From positions 953,501-1,017,500 of the forward strand of contig JBBDHG010000014.1 in assembly GCA_037951165.1 (NCBI GenBank): a stretch of 64,000 nucleotides of DNA, given 5' to 3'. Below the pieces are notes generated by a model. The model was not told the DNA's origin. It saw only the letters and a program-made list of their open reading frames with translations, and made no database searches. This document shows positions 38,781-51,993 of the stretch, one piece after another (within the stretch, counting starts at the first letter, position 1; every line of letters begins with the position of its first letter). This DNA is from Lophius americanus. Lineage: Eukaryota > Chordata > Actinopteri > Lophiiformes > Lophiidae. The position numbers and the translations under genes were made by a program.

Positions 38781-40611
38781 TAAAACGTCCTAAAGTTTAC
38801 AGTTTTATATTTAAACATTATGTTACCAAGAAATTCAAAGTAGCAGGCTAAATGTAAATAGTAGTACCGTAGTAGGGACCGAACAACAGCACTTCTATGG
38901 GGGTCAAGGAGCATACCTGTTTAGCTATTAATTTTCTTCCAATACTCATCCTATCTTTCCTCACAATATTTTAAGTTTTAACAGACATTGTCACTGGCAT
39001 ACGTCAAGTCATAATAAAAATAACTAAATTTAACCTAACCCCATCATTTTAAGGGCCAAAATGGGGAGACATGGGCACATGTAATATAATACAGTTCCTT
39101 TGTTTAACATAAACATTCACTTTCCACTATAAATAAAAGTAAGCCACTTCTATAAAATGTCCCCTGTTAAGGTAATCGGCAAGTTGAAACTAGTTTGTCT
39201 TAATAAACGTGTCTAAACTAGTGGAGGAGCACTGATTAATCGGCGGAATCGCTGGTCACCAGGGTTTGTGGTGCAAACCATTTTCGTGTAAATGACACTT
39301 TGGGTCCCTCTCATACTTGCTCACTTTCCACTGCACTTTCTTTCCCATTTCCTGTCTGTTCTTTTCTCACTATTAATGTTATGTTTTGTATTATGTTTTG
39401 GAATATGCCCAACTTTGTCTTCAACTACAAAAACAGTGACACTTGCACATAAATAAAATCTATATACTAGCTGTTTGTTAGATGGCTGTGGAGTATTGCA
39501 CCGTTAAGTTCTTATACATGCAGTGCATTATACATGTGGAAGCTAGATCGTCGCTTTTCCTTATGTTTCATGTTAATGTTTATTTAGCAACTTGGAAAGA
39601 AAATGTGGCTTAACATCTGCTAATCTTTAATTTTAAGTTAAACTTAGCCTTGTTAAGTTTTACACAAAATGATCCCCTTTTTCTTCCAATGTGCCATACA
39701 AGTGTGTCTAGTAGCTACGGCTAATGCTGACATATAGAATGAAACAAGAAACATGCTTCATTTGTTCATTTTGGCATCTTTCCATTCACATTATCAATCT
39801 CAGCTTGAAGCCTGACTTCAAGCTATCTTCAGGCGGTCAGGCATGACGGTCATGCACTAATGGGAAGGAGGATGAGCCTGCAGGGTTTACCGACTATTCC
39901 AACTCCCAGCGTCACTGCAGAGATCTGCGTGATAAATATCAAATGGCTTTATCATTGTAAACTGACCCAAAGGCTGGGTTGTTTACTCTGAACAGTTCAG
40001 TGACTTGTGTTTGTGACCATCCCAGGAAAAGGCCAATGAGGTGTTGAAGAGGAAATGCCCATTTAACAAGAGTAATCATGCCTTCTCTGAGAGAGCAAGA
40101 ACATGGTCTGTGAGCTTACCAGGAAACGGTTTTAAATTATGAGCCAGGCCTACTTATATTCAAGTCTCGCTGATAGTGAGCTATACAAATGCTCACGATC
40201 ACTTCGGTTTCTACAGTCTTGATTTGTACAGTAGAGCAACGTTACGTGGCTTTCACACCAGAGCTGTTTGGACCCATTTTAAATGAGCGGGGTTCGTTTC
40301 CGGGTATACTCAGGTCCATTTGGGATTTTGCGAAACGGGGGTCTGAGTTCGCTTCCATGGGAGCTCCCGGTGCTTTGTTTGTGGTGTGAATCCAACGTGG
40401 ACCAAGTTATAAACCAACGGTAGGAAGTGGAGCAAAGTATATCACTCAATACATTAAAATCCCTGTCAGTACCTCGCTGGACGTCTGTGTAACTATGACA
40501 ACACTTTGTCTACCTTATTCCCACGGAACTAGTATTCCCTGAGGACTTTCCCCCATCGTCATACTGAGCATTTGAACGGGATGAGCAAAGTCTGTATTTC
40601 AATTTAATGGC

Positions 40612-40895
40612 TACGGTGGCTAAGTTGGTAGAGCGGTTGTCCACTTATGTGAAGGTGGGTGGTTTGAACCCCGGCCACTCTGGAACCACAAGTTGCTCCC
40701 AATGGCTGTTCCATTGGTGTATGAATGATAGTGTGAATGGTTACTGCTCATGATGAGCATGTGGCGTCTTACATGGCAGCTTCTGTGTGAGTGTTAGTGT
40801 GAATGAGTGAATGGTGACTCGTGTTGTAAAGGCGCTTTGAGTAGTCAAGAAGACTAGCAAAACACAATATAACTACAGTCCATTTAGCATTTGCC
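40612..40895 (+). repeat. tRNA-derived SINE-like repeat, copy 2
   Basis: It has a better-kept Pol III promoter than the copy at 34755: A box GGCTAAGTTGGTAGAGCGG and B box GGTTTGAACCCC. The body shares TCCACTTAT, GGCTGTTCCATTGGT and TTGTAAAGGCGCTTTGAGTA, and the 3' end is CATTTGCCATTTACATT. It contains an internal GAATGGTTACTGCTCATGATG insertion not seen in copy 1. Confidence 0.8.
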
Positions 40896-40907
40896 ATTTA
40901 CATTATC

Positions 40908-41219
40908 CCCACCGATAGGAAGACAAGGCTCTGCGTAACACTAGTTACGGCAACCAGGTCAGGTGCTTCTGGGATAAACGCCGAGGGGGTTTGGCAATCA
41001 GGGCCAGGGCTCTGGAGGTTGGACAGGCATGCAGGCTTTGGCAGATAACCAGTGGCACGGACGTCTCTGACCGAAAGCAAGGCCATCTGCTGGAACCCCA
41101 TTGTACAGGACGCAGATTGAGACGGTCATTTCCCTTGGGTCCAACTAGCACCCCAGGTACCCAACACCGGTGTTTGAACCCGGAGACGAACCCTCTTCTG
41201 TTATAATTCCTATCAGTGG
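40908..41219. mobile_element. Small inverted-repeat-bounded element (possible MITE)
   Basis: CCACCGATAGGA at the left edge and TCCTATCAGTGG at the right edge are reverse complements at 11 of 12 positions, enclosing about 290 bp that are more GC-rich than the surroundings. It directly abuts the 3' end of the SINE-like copy. No coding capacity. Confidence 0.5.
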
Positions 41220-42157
41220 ACACTCTGCTCACGGGTTGATTAAAAACGCAGGTAGCTAGGATAATTAATGTGATTGACAAAACACATTGACCTATTTTGT
41301 TTGGTTAAATATAGTGAGAAATTTGCTGTGGAATTTTTACTTTACAAATTTCAAGCAGGGTGGATTCACACTGGATTAATATCAAAGACTTCCGACATAA
41401 TAGTTACAAATTACCACTGTTCCCGAGTTAATAACAGTCCCGTTCCAATAGGGCATAAGCTGGCGAAAGGGGACGTATTTTTGTTCTGTGTTCTGTTCAA
41501 TACATGAGTGTTTTTTTTCTACTTCTTTGGTGTTCATTGTTTCATTACAATCATGGATGAGTAGTCGTTACGACCGTGTGACGTTGTTCAGAAGGTTCGG
41601 TTAGTTTTACAAAGTGCAGTGTGAGAGCCAAACCAAACCATACGAAAGTGCAACAACTTTGCAATTTTGAACTCCCAATCCAACAATAGAGTCCCCCGGA
41701 GTAACAGGTGTGAAAAACGATATTTATGTGTGACATCAATTCTTAGTGCTACAATTTCTTTGCCCACTTTTATATCGGGATAAGGGTAAATATCTGATGA
41801 ATTAAATAGATTTTGCCTTTCATTATGTTCTGGTCCACTTGGTTTTCATTTGCTCATTATGCAGTGGAGTTGTTCCTGACAGCCGGTGGAACAAGAGCAA
41901 ACAAACATCTAATTAGTAACCCTTTTTACACAGATCGTGCAGCGCTGTCACAGTGAAAACACCGCTCTAGGGCAGATCGTTTCTTTTGCACTGAACAAAA
42001 CACGCACGGAACTTGGCCGTGCCGGTGTGTCATTTCATATAGAGAGCTGGGGTTCTGCGAGACAAAGATGCGCAACGTGTGGGAGAGACGCAGCAGCATT
42101 TGGTGTGACATCTTGCGTAAGCATCGAGCAGTGTTCTACAAAATCTATTAAAAAATG

Positions 42158-42181
42158 CATATCCTCTGGTCAGAGGATATG
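42158..42181. repeat. 24-bp near-perfect palindrome
   Basis: CATATCCTCTG and CAGAGGATATG are exact reverse complements around a central GT. It is too tight to form a normal RNA loop, but it could be a symmetric protein-binding site or a remnant of a palindromic element. Confidence 0.75.
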
Positions 42182-43020
42182 GGGCTCCTGGATGTTGCAC
42201 TTCCTCTTCAGTTCAAAGAAATTTTTGGTTGATTTTCTTTGTTGAATTAGCTGCTAGCCGTTTTTAGCTGTTTTGTAATTGTTTTGTGAACTTTGCACAT
42301 ATTACATTGTTAAACCTGTTCTGCCACGCTTGCCCACCCTGTCTGCACAGATGTTTGTTTCAGGGTTGTGACTTCCTCTGGACAGAGGGCAGAGGGGAGG
42401 AATAAGAGTGCACTAACCCGACCCTGAAAGGGTTTAGTGAAATGGTATACAATTTTATTGAACTGGGTGTAGCTGATAGTCATGGGGAACCTAATTTTCT
42501 TTTTAAAAATGTGGCTGCCCCGAAGTTGAGAATTAAGTGGAAATTGCTTAATAGTTTAACAGTGATAAATTACATTCTATGTGATGTTTACTGTAGAATC
42601 ACAGAAGGCAGTAAACTGTGATGATCCCCCAGGAAGTTGTTGCTATGACACCTTTGTTTACCAAAACCTTTGATTTGAATGTCTTGCACTTTTCAAGTTT
42701 CATGTTATAGCAACGTCCTTTTGAGGGTTTTACACCATGCCAGAATATTTCCAGATGTATTGTCAAAGGTAGGATTGATGGTCAACACCAAAAAATGACA
42801 TCTGTAAAGTCACGCTTGTGTGTCTGTCTTGACATTCAGTGTTTTCTTTCAGTCTTTACTTAATTATGTGAGATATTACATCATTAAGCCAATGTTTTTA
42901 AGGGGGCATTTATTAAGAGAAAAGTAACCTAGAGTGTCAAAACTCTCTAGTATGTTAATGTGCAAAATAATTGTCAGGTCATAGAAGTGATTTGCTGAAA
43001 AATAAAGATTCCCAACAATA

Positions 43021-43477
43021 GGTGGGTTTACATAGACAGTCTAATTCTGATTAGATCCGGAAGAGATGTCTAATCGGAAAGAAAATGCTGCACGTAAACA
43101 CCCTTTTCCGAATGGAAAGAACCTTTCCGAATTAGATTTCATTCCTTTGCAAGGAGGTAGTCTAAGTCCTTTCGGAAAGACTTTCTGATTGCCAGTTTCT
43201 GCATGTAAACACTGTATCGGGAAGCTTTTTGTTTGAGTTGTATCTGCATGCCCAGCGTCGTGACATTATGCTCCGCTAAATTTTTCAACGCCGCAACGCA
43301 TTTTAAATAAGGCAATTTCAAAACAGTCTGCATCGGAGAGTTATTTTTTCATTGCAACTTTGAAAGACTAACAAATTTGGACGGTTAGATGGGCGAAAAG
43401 TGACTTCTGCGCAAGCCCTGTTTGTTGTATTCTTCTTCTCAGTGCATGTTGGCAGTTGGCACCCAACTCAACCCACC
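43021..43477. mobile_element. Non-autonomous TIR DNA element, copy 2
   Basis: It starts GGTGGGTTTACA, as in the copy at 5252, and follows that copy through AATGCTGCACGTAAACACCC, GAACCTTTCCGAATTAGAT, CCTTTGCAAGGAGGTAGTC and GTATTCTTCTTCT. It ends at AACCCACC, where copy 1 continues for about 190 bp more, so it is either internally truncated or a shorter subfamily. A minus-strand frame (43139-43333, 64 codons) aligns with that of copy 1. Confidence 0.75.
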
Positions 43478-44482
43478 TACTGTAATGTTAGCGATTGGTT
43501 AATGTGGTTTCAGAAATGCTGGATTAGTGTTTGGGTTCATACCAGCATGGCCTCACATCCCAGAGGGTTGGATTATATTTAGTTGTAATGTTACGCAAAA
43601 TGAATTACGTGTCAACTTTTAATGATTCTTTGCAGCTAGCAGCTTGTTAAGAATCACCTTATAAGAGGACTTCTAACAAGCTTCAAATTGACTTCTTGCT
43701 TATATTTGTGGTGCCTTTTGGAGATTTATTAATTCGAACAACATAATAGGGCTTGTTGCTAACACATGCTTGCAGAGGAAGGTACACCAGTGTTTTAGAT
43801 TAACAAGGGATCATGGCAACTGTCAGATAGCTGGTTTGTTAGGGTGTACTTGAGGATAGAACCTTGTTCAGTGGCCACAGCCTCTAGAGAAATAAACACC
43901 CAAAGGCCTGTAGAGCAGTTTATTTTTTAAACTGTTATGATCATAATGTGGCTGTATAAATCTTCATCTCAACCTCTGCAGCAGAAAGCACAGATCTGGT
44001 GCAATTTACCATAATCTACTCTCTAATTTGACTGCAGAGAGAAATATACTTAACTCCACATATGCACAGAGAGAAGGAACTAGAAGAAAAAGGAAACTAT
44101 AACAATGGAGGCTAACATGGAGGTGAATGCTGAATTCAGTCAGCAGCGGAACTAAATACAGCCATAGTTGGTGTTAGCTTATGCTCGTCAGCAAACACCA
44201 AGTCAAACTTGCACAAATAATATAAAACTTGAAAGGCAAAGCTTGAACAAATAATGAAAATAGGAGACATTTGTATACTGACCAAACTTAAGCAGATGAT
44301 GCAGGTCAAAGATCTCCTCCTTTCCTGAGAAGACGGCTAGTATGGTAGCATATAGATGGGCGGTCATGTTGCACTAACCAGTTGATCGGGGTCATTTGAG
44401 ACTTTTCTCAACATTTTTATTATACTCATTCGAGGAAAACTTGGGCTGTTTTGAGTGAGTGTTTGCTCAATTTCATATTTGT

Positions 44483-44508
44483 TATATATAAATATATATA
44501 TATATATT
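44483..44508. repeat. (AT)n microsatellite
   Basis: AT-rich dinucleotide run with one interruption (ATATATAAATATATATATATATAT). Confidence 0.85.
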
Positions 44509-44819
44509 TCTTTACCATGGTATCAACTCATACCTCATACAAGGACTTACCCACAAATGTCTGTTGCAACAATTTGCGAATTGGCTTTACCTCAAATGGG
44601 ATAAAACATCATTTATTTCAAAGGGTGTCTGAATCTTACTGATCTGAAGTCGTTTGTGTCCAGTTTTCCATTAGATTTTCTGTTTTGGTAACTTCTCCAG
44701 TTTTCATTATTGGGGTTTTGATATTCATTCCTGCTAAACTGAACAAGCGTGTATGAAATACACTCGCTTTAGTTGGAGGTTTTTGGGGACCAGGAGAATA
44801 CACCAACCCATGCTGACTA

Positions 44820-45500
44820 GTCACGTCAAATTTATTTGTATAGCCCTAAATCACAAATCACAGTTCTCCTGGAACGCGCTTTACAATCTTTACATGATGC
44901 AACATTCTCTGTCCTTAGACCCTCGGTCCGGGTCAGGAACAACTCCCCTAAAAACCCTTTTAACATGGGAGAAAAGGGAAGAAACCTCAGGAAGAGGCAC
45001 AGTGAAGGGATCCCTCTTCCAGGACGGACAAATATGCAATAGATGTTGCGTGTATAGAGCAGTTCAAGAAAAATGATCATATTGTATACAGTTCGAGCAA
45101 TGATGGTGTGTTACAGTACATAAAGTAGTAGTGGTACTACATCATACATATACAATAATAGTACTTGTGCTTAGTTTTGGAGATATGATTGTTAGTGATA
45201 GTACTAGAAGATGGCGTCTAGCAGGGCCTCGACAGTAGATGCAGACACGATCCGGGGCTTGGTACAGCCAGGAACCTGGACCCAGAACAACCACCATTCC
45301 TGGGAGCCTGCGGGGCGATGGAACACTCAGACTCCCGGCCAGATGGATTCTGGGGAGGGAATAGAGTCTGTAGTGCATTTAAGTGGCATGAATTTGGCAA
45401 TACAGGATATAGAAATAGAGGTACTCTAAGCCTGTGGCATCATAACTAAGAGCTGGTGCAGGACAGGCCGGAGCCAACCCTAACTAAGCTTTGTGTTCTG
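44820..45500 (+). repeat. Long dispersed fish repeat
   Basis: It carries a string of motifs that recur across percomorph genomes in this order: CAAATTTATTTGTATAGCCC, GCGCTTTACAATCTTTACA, CTCTGTCCTTAGACCCTCGG, GAAGAAACCTCAGGAAGAGG, CTCTTCCAGGACGGACAAAT, ATGCAATAGATGTTG, and AACTAAGAGCTGGTGCAGGA followed by AGCCAACCCTAACTAAGC. The family is recognised from memory of such sequence and its class is unclear. The open frames inside it are not host genes. Confidence 0.65.
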
Positions 45501-46581
45501 CTGAGTCAGGCACTGACAAGATGGCGACAACAAGAGGAGCCCAAATTGCACCTTGAAGCGGCTCCATCTACCATTTATTCTACAGTCAGTGGTTACTCCT
45601 AATAGTGCGGTTACACTTTTCAAAAGATCAATAAAGACCATACACGCTCCAAGATCTTGAATTAGTAGCTGGCTAAAACATTATTTCTAACCTGAGGTGA
45701 CACTGTTCAAACACAAAACACATCTAAAAGATGAAGACAGTGCCATTCACGTTTTTTTTTGAAAGCTACATCCTATGCAGGAGCAGCAACATTAGCAAAC
45801 CTGTAGCCATGACTGCTCTCTCGTTGCTGAATGGAGTTAAACCCCTTTATTTCCTTTGACAAATATCCACCCATTATCGGCTGTAATGCCATATCCAAGT
45901 AATGAATGAGGAGATGTGCTCTGCTGCCAAGTATACATCATCAATGAAAAGACATTTGCATATGTAACCATTCTACCCTGAACCTTCCATCCATCTGTGA
46001 GTATGTTACGTTTTATTTTGTGTGGTTTGCAAGATATTGTTGAATTATGCGAATATATAGAAATTTACTGAAGTGCTGAGGAAGAAAGACAGCAAACTGG
46101 ATGAAGATTTTACATGATCTAAGCACAAGAAGCATATCCAACATTAAATGTTTAATATTGTATGAAAATGCACTCCCCCAGATAGATGGATGTAACAATG
46201 GTATTTTAATTATAGTTTGAAATCTGTAATCAATTTTAAAGTATGCACTCAGTGAACTTGCTAATTGCCCATAAACATGAACCAACATTCGGAGATGCTG
46301 CTGTAAAATATCGTTTTCAGCCAACGGATTGTCTGCACTGATAAATTAAGTGAATTGAGATAATGAGAAATGTTTTTAGAATCCTAATGACAAGCCTTTG
46401 TAACACAGAAGAGAGGAATACTTGAATGATGACGAAGCAGCTCATATTTTTCCTCTTTTCGCCAGGAAAAAAATCGTAGTTAGTCTGGGCTTTAACAACT
46501 GGGTTTCCCTCCACCACTGTCAGTGTTCTTTTCATGCTCAGAATCAACTGTTGACACCGCAACAATTTTAAGTTTTATTAG

Positions 46582-46953
46582 AGTGGAGCCAATTGATCGC
46601 GCCTGGAGGCTTACTTTGACGACATCGGCCGATCAGCCTCACTTTAGGTCGGTTTTGCACATGCGCCATAGACGCACACATGCGCCTGCACCAGGCATGA
46701 ACCACCAAGGCTCCAAACATCTCACAGGCAAACCAGAAAACGTAAAGCTCGCTATTCAGAATACATGCACATTACACATGGCTGACCAGCCGCCTCACTT
46801 CCACTGTAATCAATCAAAATAAGAGCACTTAAAATACATTACTCATTATGATTCTTTAAATTTTAGAGAGAAAAAAAATCGTAATGGCCAAAATTCAGTC
46901 AGACTTTATAAAAGTTTGTGATCGGCCTAGAAAATTGCAATCGGTTCACCTCT
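46582..46953. mobile_element. hAT-type non-autonomous element, diverged copy
   Basis: The right end GCAATCGGTTCACCTCT is the inverse of the AGAGGTGCACCGATTGC end seen at 56516. The left end AGTGGAGCCAATTGATCG is a worn match. It shares CAGACTTTATAAAAG and GCGCCATAGACGCACACATG style internal sequence with relatives in other fish. No clear 8-bp target duplication remains. Confidence 0.5.
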
Positions 46954-48897
46954 CCTTTTAATATGTATTCTTGGATTAGTCATATTTCGAGTTTAGTCAC
47001 TAATGGTCGCCATTATTTAGATGGATTAGGAGAGTTATTGTCATATTTTACCATGCTCTCCTTTCTATAGATATGAGGTAATAATGAAGGGATTGAACTA
47101 AAAAAGGAAGTTACTCCTCACAACAGTGAACGGAAAATCAGTAATAACATTTGTGTGTCTCTATAGTTGGCACGGATGAGTGTAGGGTTATGAGTATAGA
47201 GTATTGGGCCAACAGTAGAAACATTCTACGGTAGTCGAATACTATGTGCAACTCATGTAAGGAAAAAAAGGAAAATGATGATCAACTCATTTGAGAGCAA
47301 GTCCCAGAAAAAGAACGTCCACATTTCAGCAATATATAGTGAGATCTTTCGTCAGACTAAGTTTGGTGTTAGATATGCAGAACATACTATTGCCCTCATG
47401 TCATCGATGATGGATAAATAAATGCTTCCCAGCAGCTTTGATAGAGTTAGTTGAGCCTGATTTACACTGGCATCTTTAAAATCTTATCTTATGAGTGCAT
47501 AAACTGTGTGATGATAACACAGCAGCAAACTAATTCAGAGCAGATTCATGGACGGAGTTACATACAAATCGAATGTGACGGTCATCTGTTGTTACAGAAT
47601 GAACCGGAAAATCTGGGAGTACTGTCCTATAGATTCAAGCGGAACCAGAGCACCATATTGCCGAAAACAAATCAAATATAGTCTCCCTAAGTGATTACTG
47701 CATAGCATTCTTGGTTGAAAGGCCCGTCCTTTAAAACCATAGACAGCTCAGACACGGGACTTATCCCCTTAGCGCTGATTAAATTGAAGAGGAATTAGTT
47801 AGAGGATATGTTATACCTCTTCCTTGCTCCTTTAGGACACCAGCGTCAGGTCTCTTGTCTATTCATTCTAGTTAGAAAAAGAATATGGGGTCAGATTATG
47901 ACTGAAAATAATATATTTTGAGCATAAAGACATCAGTGTCATTCTTTTCTTAGACCGACAAACCAGGGGAAAATGAACTGTGTTCTAGATCTGATGCCGC
48001 CACATTAAATACTAGACAGTGACATCTAGAGATTTTTAACCAGCGGACAAAAGTATGTGAAAAATATAAGTAGCTGAAATAATTTTTGTCTGTATCCCGG
48101 CATTGTATTCTTTAGGTATGAGTAAGGGGTAGCCCTCACTATTGTATTATTGACACAATAGTGCTCGAAGTGCCCAATGGGGATGGGCGGGAGAAGAGAC
48201 CACATCCTTTTAGATGACAGGAAGTGTACATCATTGGTGCAGCTTGTTATGCATTACCTTTGTTGAAGAGAATCTTTGATAAGACATCATAACAGTGCTT
48301 TTGACATGCACAAGACAAGCAGCTCTTTGTTTATTGCTGAAACACTCAGTCGATCTTTTTGATGGATCTCTGTTTCCTCACAGCCACCATTGTGTGTTGG
48401 ATCCACATTTCCCTCATGAATTTAAAAGAAAAATAGCTTTAATAAGATTAGTTTTTAATTTGTCTTCTTAAAATCGGCCTGCCCAATCCTCATGTGTTTC
48501 ATACACCAGCGTTCATTTTACCCATCAGACATTGAGCCACTCAGATATTTATTAGAGTCTAATCTTTACTTCACTCAGGTTGAGATGAAACTAATTGTGA
48601 TTTTCTTTCGTCATGATTGTTTCTCATTTATCTTTAACTGATATCCCTCTGGCTGTCTGAACCGTTCGTACAATGTCTAAATACTGACTGTTGTATTGAA
48701 AGTTTGCACATTTTTGCATCAATAAAATATGGGTGTGTTAACACGCGATGTCAGTCGGCATCTTGGTAATATACACATTTATTTTATGTCCTAATCACTA
48801 TTGTAACAAAAAACAAACATTGAATAGTGTTCAATGGAGACCAGGTATGCGTGTTGTGTTAGCGTCTACTGTAGACCCCTGTTGGCGCACATATATG

Positions 48898-49167
48898 TGG
48901 AGGTGCACCGATTACAATTTTCTTGTCTGATTTCGATAACCTATTTTTAATAAGTCTGACTGACCGATAATGATTAAATATTATTTCTTGAAAGTTTGAA
49001 ACCATAATTGACAGCATACATACTTGGGCTGTACGCGTGCGTACGACGTGAAACATCCTGTGGCACGTGCGTGTAACCAGCATGAAATCGGGCATACTGA
49101 GACTGCTCGGCCGGTCACCTAGCATATAAATATAAGCCTCCCGGTGTCATAGATCAGTACACCTCTA
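48898..49167. mobile_element. hAT-type non-autonomous element
   Basis: The termini TGGAGGTGCACCGATTACAA (left) and ATAGATCAGTACACCTCTA (right) form an inverted repeat of the same family as 56516-56838. The interior matches that copy (TTCTTG.CTGAT, CCGATAA, GCATGAAATCGGGCATACTG against GGCATGAGCATTCTAAGACTG, and CTCGGCCGGTCACC against CTTGGCCAGTTACC). The flanks CATATATG and CATAATATG look like a decayed target duplication. Confidence 0.7.
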
Positions 49168-51942
49168 CATAATATGCACATATGTGTAGAACAAACTGTT
49201 AATGTTTTTTGTGAAGTATGTGGTTAATCTAAGAAATAAACAAAACATATCTTCTTTTTGATGTGTTTGATAATACAAATATGACATACTGGACACAAGT
49301 TTATGGAAGTTAACGAATGATTGAATCCTCTACCCAAATAGATATTAACCAGACATTAACTTCATTTCTGCCTGCACTTGTAACTCTTGTGATCTAATCA
49401 CCCAAGATCACGTTGATTCCAGCAATATAAATAGACTCAACGCTATTACCTTTACATGTTTTTGGATCACTGTATGAAAGAGAAGTGGACCCACATGTGA
49501 TCATATCTGTTGAAGAGGCTTTGTAATCTATGCTTGTTGAGAGGTTGCCATTGTTGCTGTTATGGCATTGCTGTAAGATATGCAATCCCATTATGGTTTG
49601 AGGGGATTGTGTCAACCAACAAGAAGCCACACTACTGGTATGCCATCCAATTCAAAGCAATGTTTCTGACTGGCCGGCATTTCTAATCTAGAAACCTTTT
49701 TTATACAGTACGCAACAGTAACACAATGAAGACCTCTGTCGTGGTTACCTTAGTCTCTTTACCCTGAAGTAAACAACCGTAGAACAATCCTGTTTTGGAG
49801 TGTGAATCTTGAGTAGCAATCCAGAGTTCTATAAGTAAAAATAACATTTTGTAAAACGCATATTGGTTTAGCCACTCTGCTAAATAATGGATTGCAATTT
49901 CAATGATGTTTCATCTCATCCTTGCTTTGATAGAATGGAGGTCCTTTTGACAAATGGTTTCAGATAACTTTAAACTGCTTGTCGTAAGTTTGCCAATCCA
50001 TGCATTTTACAGAAGATGATTGAATAAATGGCTTAATTGTTTTAGATTTGTTTCCACACTTAGTCCACCTATGGGATGTATAGTGATCCTGAATAAGTGT
50101 GTTTTTTTTTCTTCTGAAACCCAGATAATTTGGCCCGTTGGAAGATCATCTGGACTACATCAGAAAGTGCCTAGAGTGGCCATTTTAACGAACAGCAGGC
50201 ATTTTAATTAACTCCACCTTAATTGCATTCATGTATCCGTTTTACTCTCTTATACTTTTATCAAGTAAATTAAATATTTATTACATGATCCCACTGTTAA
50301 TTTACCTAAATAAACATTAAATAGTCATGTGACGGTGAAACTCCAAAACGGGCCGTATTTATGAACAGGAGTGATCAATATTGAGATCATAATTCATCAG
50401 AATTATTCATTGGTTTCATGACCTCATGTGCGGATCCATTATGGTTGACCATAAGTCAGTGGTCTTAACAAGGTATTCAACCACTCGGATATCCCTCTTT
50501 ATTCCCCACTGAAGTTTTGCGTCCAGCAAATATAATACCACACCACAACCTTCATTGCACACTGTTTTCATTCAAAACATATGAATAGACATGAATAGAA
50601 TGTTATCAGATTGATGATTCCAGCATGTTTTTGTTTTCCTTTATGTATTAATCATTAAGCAGTTTGTTGTCTTTTGTTTGGTTGAAAAAGTTATGGAGCT
50701 TTGCGGACCAAGCAGAATTCTAAAGCACTTGTTATATCATGGAGTGGACGCGCCTTCCCAGTATATTAGTTTGTTGTGCTCAACCAAAACGATATAATCC
50801 CAAGCAATCCCATGCAAAATTGCCCGTTCTCCAATTTCTTTAATGCTCTGAAAAAGGCCACTAGACTGAAATGTTAGCATAACTGAGATTAGTCAACTTG
50901 CAATGGAACTTTGTTTGTCCTCCATTTTCTGAGGCTCATATTAGAACTCTAAAGCACTGTTTTTATATTATCTGGTTTTGAATAAAATCCCTTTCCCTAA
51001 ATCGGAATACTTCTAAACAATAAATGATTGATTTGGGGTGGCAAGCGCTTGGCCTTCTGCACCTTCAGGCATTTTGTTGTCACTTTGACCATATGCTATC
51101 TGTTATTTATTAGTGAACTCGTTACTCATCTGGCCTCCAGTAAATGTTTGTACAGGCACTGTGGTGTAGGGAACAGCTGTGATTGGTCAAACAGTGGTTG
51201 AGGGAGCACTTGATTTCCTTTGCAGCAGAGCGTTGTAAGAATGGAGCATGCATTTAAAATGCCCATATGGTTTGATCATATTTATTTCGATCTTAGATGC
51301 TAAAATTTAACTTGAATCACTTAAGGTGTTGTGTTGTGTGTGCAAACACAAAGCTATTTTAAAAAATATATCCAGTTTTTCTGATTTATTGACGTGAGAT
51401 TGAATGAAGCCTGTAAGAAACTAATATAACTACTACTACTAATAACTACTAATATAACTGGTATCTGGTAGATATATATTGTGCTCCTCCTATACTGGTA
51501 GATATATAAGGTTATCCTTAATTCAGTTGCCCGCATATAAGATGTAGAGGGCTGCAGCAAACAGTGATTGAATAAATACCCCATGGCATTAATGTTTGTT
51601 ATTCTTTTAATATGTTTTAGGATAATTTAACAAAGGTGACCTTATGTAGTTTCTCATTTAGGTTGAGTATGATGTCTTGATTTAAGAATTAATTTATTTT
51701 CATTAACACACCAACGTTTAATGCAATCCTCAGTAAGGCATTGATATGAACACTGGTGAGGTTGCACTTTGCTGGGGACCGTCAACTTATTTACTCATAA
51801 AAATGCGGTCTGACCCACAGATAAGTTAGTCCCATCACCTGGATTGGCTGGCTGTATTTCTATTTTGGTTATCAACTCAAGCATAAAATCTAATTATATG
51901 GAGGTGATTGTGGGGCTCCCTGCATCGGAACTTGCCTTTATA

Positions 51943-51993
51943 ATGACCTGCAGAAAAAAGAGTGCACATTGCACTCTTCTCTCTGCAAGTCAT
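51943..51993. repeat. Long intronic hairpin, 21 of 24 positions paired
   Basis: The 5' arm (51943-51966) and the 3' arm (51970-51993) pair at 21 of 24 positions around a CAT loop. The top 9 bp (AAGAGTGCA / TGCACTCTT) and the base (ATGAC / GTCAT) are exact. The three mismatches are A-C or C-A. It is shorter and tighter-looped than a normal pre-miRNA. Confidence 0.75.

Larger units (their letters stand above)
40245..41722. mobile_element. Possible TIR element with nested insertions
   Basis: The left edge CTTTCACACCAGAGCTGTTTGG and the right edge CCGGAGTAACAGGTGTGAAAAA are rough inverted copies (TTTCACACC.G) and resemble the ends of a fish element that carries GGTGTGAAAG termini. Between them sit the SINE copy at 40612-40895 and a 312-bp inverted-repeat-bounded segment at 40908-41219. 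Treating it as one 1.5 kb element is inference. Confidence 0.4.

Noticed and set aside
40612..40700. tRNA gene suggested by A- and B-box motifs
   Set aside because: It is the head of a SINE-like repeat; a cloverleaf does not form and a second copy with the same body exists at 34755.
44820..45429. Several 60-107 codon frames on both strands
   Set aside because: All lie inside a long dispersed fish repeat and are not host genes.
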